DNA of 64,000 nucleotides from contig NZ_SBHM01000007.1 in NCBI RefSeq assembly GCF_004028095.1, forward strand, positions 1,736,001 to 1,800,000, written 5' to 3'. Position 1 is the first letter of the stretch. Each line of letters opens with the position of its first letter. Source of the stretch: Paenarthrobacter ureafaciens. Its GTDB lineage: Bacteria; Actinomycetota; Actinomycetes; Actinomycetales; Micrococcaceae. The position numbers and the translations under genes were made by a program. A model generated the notes under the pieces. That model was not told the origin of the DNA, made no database searches, and saw only the letters and a list, made by a program, of their open reading frames with translations. Below are positions 57,835-64,000 of the stretch, one piece after another.

Positions 57835-59820
57835 TCATGTTCGGTGGGGTGTGTGGTGGTGGTTTCGTTGGGGTGTTTGGGTGGGGTCGATGTGGGGTGG
57901 TGGTGTGAACCATGGGATGCCTTGGTGGGTGGTGATTTTCCATTGTTCTTTGTGGATGAGGTGGTGGTGGTGGGAGCACAGGAGGGTGCCGTTGTTGGTG
58001 CTGGTGGTGCCTCCTTGTGACCAGTAGGTGATGTGGTGGGCTTCGCACCAGGGTGCGGGGATGGTGCAGTCGGGGAAGGTGCAGCCTTGGTCTCTTGCGG
58101 CGATGGCTTTGCGGATGTGGGGTGGGAAGATCCGGGTGGTGCGGCCGATGTCGAGGACTTGTCCGTTGGTTCCGAGGAGGACGGGCAGGATGTCGGCGTC
58201 GCAGGCGATTTTGCGGATGGTGCTGGCGTGGATGGGGCCGGTGAAGGTCGCTGTTGCGCTGCCCGGCCGTACTGCGCTGCCCGGCCGTACTGAGGAGCCA
58301 CCCTGGGTTGGGTGGGCTGGTTGTGGTGATGGGGTGCCGGGCTGGGGTGGTTGGCCGGGGTGGTGCGGTGGGTTTTGGAGTTGGGGGTAGAGGTCGTTGG
58401 CGTTGATGGTGACGGTGAGTTGGGGTTTGAGGCCTCCGTTGGCGGGGAGTTTGCCGGTGCGCAGGGCGCAGGTGCAGCCGGTGATGAGACCGTCGAGGAG
58501 TTTCTGGGCGCGGGAGCGGCGGTCCAGTTCGGGCCCTGGTGTGCTGTGCCCGGTGACCCTCGCGACACTGACGCTGTTCACGCTGCTGGTGTTGCTGACG
58601 CTGCTGGTGGCGGCGCTGGGGCTGGCAGTAGTGCCCGGGCTGTTGGTGGTGTTGGGGGTGTTGTGGCCGGCGGTGTTGGGGGTGTTGGGGTGGCTGTGTG
58701 GGGTCAGGCGTGGGTTGGTGGCGGTGTTCATGGTGGTGATGAGGGTTTCGTATTGTTCGTCGGTGGCGAAGATTTCGATGTGGTGGAGTCCGCGGCGGGG
58801 TTTGCGGATGAAGGCCCCTTGGATGGTGCGGAGTTCTTCTTCGGTGGGTTCGGGTCCGTCGTGGTCGATGCGGTTGATCCAGTGTTGGGCGGTTTTGGCC
58901 AGGAAGTCGGGGTCGTTGTGGGTGGCGGTGCGGGTCAGGGCGTGTTCCATGGTGGTGAGGGTGTCGGGGTGGGCGATGAAGGCGACGCGTTCGAGGGCTG
59001 TGGTGATGATGGTCGCTGAGCGGGAGGGCACGTCGGTGGCGGCGAACGCGGTGGCGAGGTGTTCGTGCCGTGGGGAGGTGGTTTCTCCGGTGAGGGAGGT
59101 TCCGGGCAGCAGGAGCGCGGCTTGGGTCAGGCGGCGGCGGGCTTCGCGGATATCGATCCGGAGCCTGGCGCGCAGGAACTCGGCGGCGTTGCGGTACCCG
59201 TCATCAAGCACCGAACCCGCCCCCGCCACAGAAGACCGAACAGCACCGGACCCCACAACGGCCCCAACCACAGCACCGGCACCGGCACCGGCACTGGAGA
59301 CGGGACGACCAGCCCGGGCACATGCTTCCGTCCCCGCCCCGGACGACAGGACACTACCGGACCCCGCCCGGGTGTCGGGTGCGGTAACACCGGGGGCCGG
59401 TACGGCAGTGGTGCCGGGTGTGTGCGCGTGGGCGGTGTGTGGGGTTTCGGTCCAGCCGGTCCGCCAGCCCGGGGCGGTCTGTGCGGGGTTGTGTTTGGCT
59501 TCGGTGCGGGTGCGTTCGACCGCGTGGGCTGCGATGATCTGCAGGTAGCCGATGCTTCGGGAGAGGTCCTCGACCCGGGCAGCGAAGTCTGCTGCTTCCT
59601 GAACATCGAACACCCGTCCTGCCGGTAACGCCAGGGCACGCGCAGTCTCCAACACCGCCGCCCCGTCCTCCAACGCCTCCATCACATCCTCAACGACCCC
59701 ACCGCCGCCGGAAGGGTATTTGCTGGGAAGGTCACCGGCGCCGGGAGGTCCACCGCCGTTGGCAGCCGCAGTACCGGGCGCACCCGCCCGTTCCACCACA
59801 ACCTGCCCGCTCAAACCCAT
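57835..59820 (-). CDS. DUF222 and HNH-endonuclease-domain protein
   Basis: 661 residues from the ATG at 59820 (GGAAGG upstream; the frame is open 31 codons earlier). DUF222 (13E12-type) occupies the centre (RNAAEFLRARLRIDIREARR, HIEIFATDEQYETLITTMNT). A C-terminal HNH domain reads GCTFPDCTIPAPWCEAHHITYW and LLCSHHHHLIH, with zinc-type Cys/His pairs. Two low-complexity Ala/Gly/Ser/Val (about 150-200) and Thr/Asn/Pro/Ser stretches interrupt it. These proteins are abundant, multi-copy and hypervariable in actinobacterial genomes, sometimes part of mobile elements; function unproven. Confidence 0.88.
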   Translation of the reverse strand: MGLSGQVVVERAGAPGTAAANGGGPPGAGDLPSKYPSGGGGVVEDVMEALEDGAAVLETARALALPAGRVFDVQEAADFAARVEDLSRSIGYLQIIAAHAVERTRTEAKHNPAQTAPGWRTGWTETPHTAHAHTPGTTAVPAPGVTAPDTRAGSGSVLSSGAGTEACARAGRPVSSAGAGAGAVVGAVVGSGAVRSSVAGAGSVLDDGYRNAAEFLRARLRIDIREARRRLTQAALLLPGTSLTGETTSPRHEHLATAFAATDVPSRSATIITTALERVAFIAHPDTLTTMEHALTRTATHNDPDFLAKTAQHWINRIDHDGPEPTEEELRTIQGAFIRKPRRGLHHIEIFATDEQYETLITTMNTATNPRLTPHSHPNTPNTAGHNTPNTTNSPGTTASPSAATSSVSNTSSVNSVSVARVTGHSTPGPELDRRSRAQKLLDGLITGCTCALRTGKLPANGGLKPQLTVTINANDLYPQLQNPPHHPGQPPQPGTPSPQPAHPTQGGSSVRPGSAVRPGSATATFTGPIHASTIRKIACDADILPVLLGTNGQVLDIGRTTRIFPPHIRKAIAARDQGCTFPDCTIPAPWCEAHHITYWSQGGTTSTNNGTLLCSHHHHLIHKEQWKITTHQGIPWFTPPPHIDPTQTPQRNHHHTPHRT

Positions 59821-59919
59821 AAACCAAGCCTTCCACCCCACCCAAACCCTGTAACCAGCCCCCATCCCGTATGTGGAAAAGCCAGTCGAAAAACTGCGGA
59901 TAGGGGTGCGCAAAAGAGT

Positions 59920-59965
59920 CCTGCCCCCGGTCAGAAACCCCGAAGGGTTGTGTACCGGAGGCAGG
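59920..59965 (-). terminator. intrinsic terminator after DUF1524 nuclease gene
   Basis: CCTGCCCCCGGT (59920-59931) pairs with ACCGGAGGCAGG (59954-59965), one mismatch, with an inner ACCC-TTCG-GGGT hairpin. On the minus strand it is followed by ACTCTTTTGC. Confidence 0.7.
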
Positions 59966-59981
59966 ATGTTTCGTCGAAGGC

Positions 59982-61376
59982 TTACTTTTCGCAGGCCACT
60001 CCGTCTTTATCTCCGTCCAATCCCGCCCTGTAGCCGGGCTGTCCGGCGTACAAGGGTGCGGCACCGGCAGCCCTGGCCGCCGCGCAGTTGGCGTAATACG
60101 CGGGCGCGGGTGCCGGGGGCACGACAGCAGGGGCAGGTGCAGGTGCAGGTGCAGGTGCCGGGGCTGGGGGTACAACAGCCGGGGCAGGGGGCGCGACAGC
60201 GGGCGCAGGTGCCGGGGCGGCAGGCGCAGGCGCAACAACAGCCGGGGGAGCAGGCGCTGCCGGAGCCGGCTCAACAGCTGCGGGTGATGCCGGAGCCGGT
60301 GTCTCAACCGGGGCCTTCTCATTCGTGGGCGCAAGCTGTCCCGGGCAACCCGTCAGGATACCGACCATGGCGTCGTGCTCCGCCTGTGTCACCCAGAGGC
60401 TGTAGGTGGCTTTCACAGAAATCTGACGGGCGACGTACTCGCACCGGAATGACTTGTTTGGTGGCAACCAGGTCGCTGCGTCGCCGTCGCCCTTTTGCTG
60501 GTTGGTAGGCCCGTCGGTGGCCTGCAGGTTCAGCGGATCATTAGCCAAAGCGGTGCGTTGTCCGAGGCTCAGCTGCTGGGCACCTTTCTGCCAAGCGTCA
60601 CTCAGGGCAACAACGTGGTCGGTCTGAACGGCAGCGCTGGTGGTGGTACCGCGCACGAATCCAATGATCTTGGCCGTGTAGGGATCCGCGAGAGTGCCGC
60701 TTTGGACCTTGCAGGGAACGCTGTTGGCGTACGCGATCTGTGTGAGGTCGCGCTTGAGGATGTCGTTGCGGGTGTCGCATCCGTTGCGGTCGACGTCGGC
60801 CCAAGCTTGCCCGAACTCATCGCGGTCGTAGCCGGTTTTCGGGGCGCGGCCCTTGATGGGCAGTGTGGCCAGGATATCCAGCGCCTTTGAGGCGTACGCC
60901 GGCTGTGCATGCGGAGCTTCGTACGACGCTCCGGCGGCGAGAGCCTTGGTGACCTCGGGATCCAAGGGAGCTCCGGCGTCGGACGCGCTGGACGTTGGCG
61001 TTGGCGTGGCTGATGCCGACGGCGAAGCGGAAGCGTCCACCAGCTTCTGCGCCTCGGCAGCAGCTTTGGAAGCCTCCAGCCTTTCCCTCGGTTGAGCAGG
61101 GCTCAACGCGCCGCCGGCAACGAAGAAGACCAGGGCGCCGGTCAGGACGATTGCTCCGGCGCGGCGACCGCCGGGCAACAACGCCCAGGAACGCCGGCCT
61201 GTGGCTACCACGTAGATTCCGGTCAGCAAGGCCAGCAGGCCAAGCATGATCAGCATGCCGCCGAGTCCGGATGCGAAGGCGCTGATTATCAGCAAGAGAA
61301 CAGCGATGATGCCCATGCAAATTGTTGACGTGGGCAGCCGGAATGAACCCGTCCCGGGCGGGATGTGATTGGACAC
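59982..61376 (-). CDS. membrane-anchored DUF1524 HNH nuclease with excalibur domain
   Basis: 464 residues, GTG start. Three amino membrane spans (CMGIIAVLLLIISAFASGL, ILGLLALLTGIYVV-like, GAIVLTGALVFFVAG), then an outer-face region. The DUF1524/HNH core includes GYDRDEFGQAWADVDRNGCDT (in part DRDEFGQAW), QTDHVVALSDAWQKGA (catalytic His) and NDPLNLQATDGPTNQQKGDG, ATWLPPNKSFRCEYVARQ. A Pro/Ala-repeat linker of about 90 residues, likely wall-spanning, leads to a calcium-binding excalibur motif LDGDKDGVACEK. Similar proteins are extracellular nucleases (GmrSD C-terminal-like). Probably digests DNA outside the cell. Confidence 0.88.
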   Translation of the reverse strand: MSNHIPPGTGSFRLPTSTICMGIIAVLLLIISAFASGLGGMLIMLGLLALLTGIYVVATGRRSWALLPGGRRAGAIVLTGALVFFVAGGALSPAQPRERLEASKAAAEAQKLVDASASPSASATPTPTSSASDAGAPLDPEVTKALAAGASYEAPHAQPAYASKALDILATLPIKGRAPKTGYDRDEFGQAWADVDRNGCDTRNDILKRDLTQIAYANSVPCKVQSGTLADPYTAKIIGFVRGTTTSAAVQTDHVVALSDAWQKGAQQLSLGQRTALANDPLNLQATDGPTNQQKGDGDAATWLPPNKSFRCEYVARQISVKATYSLWVTQAEHDAMVGILTGCPGQLAPTNEKAPVETPAPASPAAVEPAPAAPAPPAVVAPAPAAPAPAPAVAPPAPAVVPPAPAPAPAPAPAPAVVPPAPAPAYYANCAAARAAGAAPLYAGQPGYRAGLDGDKDGVACEK

Positions 61377-61390
61377 GAAGAAATCCCCAT

Positions 61391-61422
61391 TTCGATATCG
61401 AACCGTGAGTCATCGGCCGATG
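61391..61422. promoter_or_regulatory. two 12-bp palindromes upstream of the DUF1524 gene
   Basis: TTCGATATCGAA (61391-61402) and CATCGGCCGATG (61411-61422) are perfect dyads spaced eight bases apart, 15-46 bases before the GTG start. They may be an operator; no regulator assigned. Confidence 0.4.
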
Positions 61423-61516
61423 ATGAGAGCGCTTGTGGCTGAACGCCCTCGGGGATTCTAGTATTCGAATTACAGGTTTGTGATTCCGGCCGGATTATGA
61501 CGCCGGCCGAAGTGCA

Positions 61517-61537
61517 GGCGGGCCGTCATGGCCCGCC
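61517..61537 (-). terminator. hairpin after TipA-like gene
   Basis: GGCGGGCC-GTCAT-GGCCCGCC, 44 bases past the stop of the MerR-family gene. No T-run follows on the minus strand, so termination is only possible. Confidence 0.4.
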
Positions 61538-61580
61538 ATAACCTGGGATTGGGGCGCTTGCCGTCCCGAACGGGCGCTGC

Positions 61581-62339
61581 TCAGAGATTGGCCTCCGCGT
61601 ATATCCGCAGTGAGTCGCGGACAAACGCCGCCCCTGCTTCTCCGCCGTAGTTCGCGGCGAACCGGGGGTCTGCCACATACATCTCGCCGAGGCCGATAAC
61701 GTAGCCCTTCACATCTCCGCCCGGGGTGGCGGATGGTGTTCCCGGAATGCCGCGAAGCCATTCAACATGCCGCTGCGCGAGGTCCTGCGCTTCCGGGCTC
61801 TCCGGCGATATGCCGGCGGAGGCCGCCGCTATCCAGTCGCTCCCCAGTTTCCCGGCCCGGCCCTTCCAGTCCTGCTTTTCCTCGGGGCTCATGCCACGCC
61901 ACCAAGAGTCGCTCTTGGCGTAGGCGTCCTTGCCCCATCGCTCCTCCACCTCGTCTTTGTATTGAGTGTGGTCGAAGCCGTCAAACATGTCCTGTGCCAT
62001 GTAGTTTCCATCCCCTTTCAATGTCTTGATGGTTTGCTGAACGGAGGCCATCTGCCGGGCCAGTCGATCCCGCTCTTGGCCGAGCCACTCCATATGGCTG
62101 CTGAGGGCCTTGACGGTGTCTGTCTCCCGAGCCAGCACTTCCGCGATTGCGGGAAGGCCAAGCCCGAGCTCCCGGAGCAACAGGATGCGCTGGAGCTGAA
62201 CCAAGGCCGGACCGTCGTAGTAGCGGTAACCGTTATGTCCGGTCCGGCTTGGTTTGAGCAGCCCGATATCGTCGTAGTGCCGCAGCGTCCTGCTGGTGGT
62301 TCCGGCCATCTTGGCGATTTCCTGGATCGACCAGTCCAT
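61581..62339 (-). CDS. MerR-family regulator with TipAS antibiotic-recognition domain
   Basis: 252 residues, GGAGG upstream of the ATG. MerR winged helix at the amino end (WSIQEIAKMAGTTSRTLRHY and YDDIGLLKPSRTGHNGYRYY), a long dimerisation helix, then a TipAS domain (residues 115-252) with EVEERWGKDAYAKSDSWW and WLRGIPG and DPRFAANYGGEAGAAFVRD. TipAS captures thiopeptide antibiotics. A 15-base palindrome upstream is its likely operator, so it probably regulates itself. Confidence 0.92.
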   Translation of the reverse strand: MDWSIQEIAKMAGTTSRTLRHYDDIGLLKPSRTGHNGYRYYDGPALVQLQRILLLRELGLGLPAIAEVLARETDTVKALSSHMEWLGQERDRLARQMASVQQTIKTLKGDGNYMAQDMFDGFDHTQYKDEVEERWGKDAYAKSDSWWRGMSPEEKQDWKGRAGKLGSDWIAAASAGISPESPEAQDLAQRHVEWLRGIPGTPSATPGGDVKGYVIGLGEMYVADPRFAANYGGEAGAAFVRDSLRIYAEANL

Positions 62340-62377
62340 CCGTCCTCCATCCTGTGCCTGTTCTTCGACAGTAGGCG

Positions 62378-62392
62378 TTGACGTTACGTCAA
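62378..62392 (-). promoter_or_regulatory. MerR-type operator of the TipA-like gene
   Basis: TTGACGTTACGTCAA is a perfect dyad. On the minus strand it follows a TTGACC hexamer (62392-62397) that would serve as the -35 element, the classical overlap of promoter and operator for this family. Confidence 0.65.
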
Positions 62393-62426
62393 GGTCAACA
62401 TCTCAAGGTCAAGGGATGGATCACTG

Positions 62427-63062
62427 TTAGTCAGCGAGGATCAGGTAAAGCGCCCGACGGGTTTCGTCGAGCTTCGCGATGGCTGCCTGCCGCTGTTCAT
62501 CGGAGACTCCCGAGCGGAACTGGTGGATGACTCCCATCAGCTTGCCCACGCTCTGGTGGAAGGCGGCGCCGCTGGCGTCGGCTTCGGTGTTCCAGGCGTT
62601 GGCCAATTCCTCTTCGTGCTCGGCGACGTAGGCACGGCCTTCATCGGTGAGCGTGAATTCCGTGCGCTTGCCTTCGCCCACAGCAGCAATGAGGCCTTCG
62701 TCCACCAGTTGCTGCAGGGTCGGGTAAACGGATCCCGGGCTTGGCCGCCATGCGCCGGAGGTCTTCTCCGCGATGGTCTTGATCAGGCCGTATCCGTTGG
62801 AAGGAGTTTCGGCCAGCAGCGAGAGGATGGCTGCCCGGACGTCGCCGCGGTTGCGGCGCGGGCCGCCCGGTCCGAAGCCTCGGGGCCCAAAACCGCCCGG
62901 GCCGAAACCCGGACCAAAGCCTGGACCGAATCCACCGCCATGACCACCAGGGCCACGGCGTCCCCTGCCGCGGTTGAAGCGGCCGCGGCCGCCCCCGTGC
63001 TCAGGGTGCCCATTGCCGTGCTCTGGAAATGCGTTGTTGTCGTGTTCGTGGATGCCTTTCAT
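62427..63062 (-). CDS. PadR-family transcriptional regulator with Gly-rich N-terminus
   Basis: 211 residues. Residues 20-70 are a Gly/Phe/Pro/Arg-rich segment with FGPGFGPGFGPGGFGPRGFG repeats and GRGRRG, followed by a PadR winged helix: DVRAAILSLLAETPSNGYGL, SPGSVYPTLQQLVDEGLI, LTDEGRAYVAEH, and a C-terminal helix. Relatives control envelope or multidrug genes. A palindrome-rich region before its start suggests autorepression. No obvious target lies next to it. Confidence 0.9.
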   Translation of the reverse strand: MKGIHEHDNNAFPEHGNGHPEHGGGRGRFNRGRGRRGPGGHGGGFGPGFGPGFGPGGFGPRGFGPGGPRRNRGDVRAAILSLLAETPSNGYGLIKTIAEKTSGAWRPSPGSVYPTLQQLVDEGLIAAVGEGKRTEFTLTDEGRAYVAEHEEELANAWNTEADASGAAFHQSVGKLMGVIHQFRSGVSDEQRQAAIAKLDETRRALYLILAD

Positions 63063-63102
63063 CGCAGCATCTTCCTTTCGGTTGTAAAGGTCGCCGAAGG
63101 AT

Positions 63103-63128
63103 TATCGGCGATACTTAACGATATATCG
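63103..63128 (-). promoter_or_regulatory. PadR operator candidates
   Basis: TATCGGCGATA (63103-63113) and CGATATATCG (63119-63128) are dyads 41 to 66 bases before the padR start, both built on TATCG/CGATA half-sites. They overlap A/T-rich sequence expected for the padR promoter. Confidence 0.55.
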
Positions 63129-63154
63129 GTAAAAGATCGAGTCGTCAACGGGAG

Positions 63155-63227
63155 GTGATAGAGCGATCGGCTGTCGGGGGTGGGATGTGATAGAGCGATC
63201 GGCTGTCGGGGGTGGGGCGTGATAGAG
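63155..63227. repeat. 32-bp tandem repeat with CGATCG core
   Basis: Two full units of GTGATAGAGCGATCGGCTGT plus CGGGGGTGGGAT/GC (63155-63186, 63187-63218) and a partial third GTGATAGAG. Noncoding, between padR and the terminator of nadE. Confidence 0.85.
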
Positions 63228-63236
63228 GGTTAAAGA

Positions 63237-63284
63237 ACGACGGCGGGTGCCGACTTCCGTATGGAAGCCGGCACCCGCCGTCGT
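63237..63284 (-). terminator. intrinsic terminator after nadE
   Basis: A 20-base GC-rich stem begins ACGACGGCGGGTGCCG (63237-63252) and closes CGGCACCCGCCGTCGT (63269-63284), with CTTCC-GTAT-GGAAG at the tip. The trailing minus-strand sequence is TCTTTAACC. Ends nadE transcription 50 bases after its stop. Confidence 0.85.
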
Positions 63285-63334
63285 ACTAGAGGCTGTCTGC
63301 CTAGGGTGCGGTGACGCTGGTCAGGCCCGGTGGG

Positions 63335-64000
63335 CTATTTCCACCACGTGTCGAAAATGGTGACCGGGACAGTCCGCTTGTGGCGGGTCCGCAAGTACTT
63401 CTGCTCAATGATTTCGGCGACGCCCTCGGGTACGTCGCGGCCTTCGAGGTAGTCATCGATCTGGTCGTAGGTGATGCCCAGTTCGTCCTCGTCGGTCCGG
63501 CCCGGCTTGTCATCCAGCAGGTCTGCCGTGGGAACCTTCTGCCACAGGCGCGCGGGTGCGCCGAGTTCGGCCAGCACTGCACGGTTCTGGCGTTTGTTCA
63601 GTCCAAACAGCGGCAGGATGTCCGCACCGCCGTCGCCGTATTTCGTGAAGAAGCCCGTGACGGATTCGGCGCCATGGTCGGTGCCGATCACCAGATAGTT
63701 GTGTTCGCCCGCAAGGGCGTACTGCGCGATCATGCGTGCGCGGGCCTTGGTGTTGCCCTTGTGGAAGTCTGAGATCTCCGCGCCCGTGGTCTTTTGGAAC
63801 TCGTCCTCGAAGCCGTCCACGGCGGCGGCGATGTTAAAGGTCCACTCGGTCTTGGCGTTGATGAAGTCCATGGCTGCCTGGGCATCATCTTCGTCGTGCT
63901 GCACGCCGTAGGGGAGCCGCACGGCCACAAAGTTCGCGTCCACGCCTTCTGACTGGAGTTCTTCCACCGCCAACTGGGCGAGCCTGCCCGCCAGAGTGGA
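63335..64000 (-). CDS. nadE: ammonia-dependent NAD synthetase, 5' end outside window
   Basis: 222 codons visible up to the window edge, where the frame is still open and reads [16 protein letters not shown], the stretch just after the SGGIDS pyrophosphatase loop of NadE. Then [60 protein letters not shown], and [36 protein letters not shown], all NadE signatures. It amidates deamido-NAD with ammonia. About 50 residues of the amino end are missing. Confidence 0.95.
   Translation of the reverse strand, partial: STLAGRLAQLAVEELQSEGVDANFVAVRLPYGVQHDEDDAQAAMDFINAKTEWTFNIAAAVDGFEDEFQKTTGAEISDFHKGNTKARARMIAQYALAGEHNYLVIGTDHGAESVTGFFTKYGDGGADILPLFGLNKRQNRAVLAELGAPARLWQKVPTADLLDDKPGRTDEDELGITYDQIDDYLEGRDVPEGVAEIIEQKYLRTRHKRTVPVTIFDTWWK

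Noticed and set aside
57639..58568. 309-codon minus-strand frame rich in Thr, Pro, Ser
   Set aside because: Out-of-frame reading of the DUF222/HNH gene and its downstream repeats.
63155..63227. Possible CRISPR or attachment site
   Set aside because: Only two full 32-base units with no spacers and no integrase nearby.

Overview
The window is high-GC actinobacterial DNA with dense, tightly spaced genes, frequent ATGA/GTGA start-stop overlaps and strong GGAGG-type ribosome sites. Gene content (dimethylglycine oxidase with a folate C1 module, glutathione-independent formaldehyde dehydrogenase, DUF222/HNH proteins, an HbpS-type three-component sensor) points to an Arthrobacter/Paenarthrobacter-type soil bacterium; that genus-level assignment is inference. 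No rRNA, tRNA, CRISPR array, intact insertion sequence or prophage was seen.

Layout. 0-5.4 kb: end of an unknown gene, exodeoxyribonuclease III, an HdeD-like membrane protein, and a NarL-type sensor kinase/regulator pair divergent from a secreted HbpS/GlcG-like protein and an ankyrin lipoprotein; this looks like the HbpS-SenS-SenR system of Streptomyces. 5.3-9.0 kb: CoA-transferase A and B plus an SCPx-like thiolase, divergent from an IclR regulator with two clear palindromic operators. 9.1-11 kb: an acetyltransferase, a fasciclin lipoprotein and a small protein.

11-26.2 kb is a one-carbon catabolism island: BCCT-type betaine transporter, IclR regulator, FdhD and MoeA (molybdoenzyme maturation), formaldehyde dehydrogenase, a YdeP-like molybdopterin formate dehydrogenase, FolD, an FchA/FTCD-C-type cyclohydrolase, dimethylglycine oxidase, PurU and a divergent GntR regulator. 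A Rieske oxygenase/reductase pair resembling glycine-betaine monooxygenase GbcAB, with a divergent LysR gene, lies at 39.3-43.1 kb. Together they would import glycine betaine, demethylate it to dimethylglycine and sarcosine, and burn the methyl groups to CO2. The FolD copy has lost the cyclohydrolase lysine, which would explain the adjacent separate cyclohydrolase. A short palindrome (CTGATATAT-like) recurs in three promoters of this island.

26.2-27.4 kb has no convincing intact gene. 27.4-39.3 kb is a single-direction cluster of ornithine cyclodeaminase, a five-gene Liv-type ABC importer, two M20 peptidases, a glutamine-synthetase-like ligase, a FluG-type amidohydrolase and an RpiR regulator: an undescribed-looking pathway for an N-acyl or gamma-glutamyl amino acid or amine, probably feeding ornithine to proline.

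43.2-57.6 kb carries a glycogen-debranching-type glycosidase, a small winged-helix-like unknown, DNA photolyase, the distal valine pathway (mmsA, 3-hydroxyisobutyryl-CoA hydrolase, mmsB, enoyl-CoA hydratase), small unknowns, a universal stress protein, and an acyl-CoA synthetase-MarR operon divergent from a glutaryl-CoA-dehydrogenase-like enzyme. A CRP/GlxR-like palindrome recurs before mmsA and between the acyl-CoA genes. 57.8-64 kb: DUF222/HNH protein, a membrane-anchored DUF1524 nuclease with an excalibur domain, TipA-like MerR and PadR regulators, and the 3' part of NAD synthetase. Two diverged copies of one long palindromic repeat (5.3 and 9.0 kb) and several short tandem arrays lie at gene ends.
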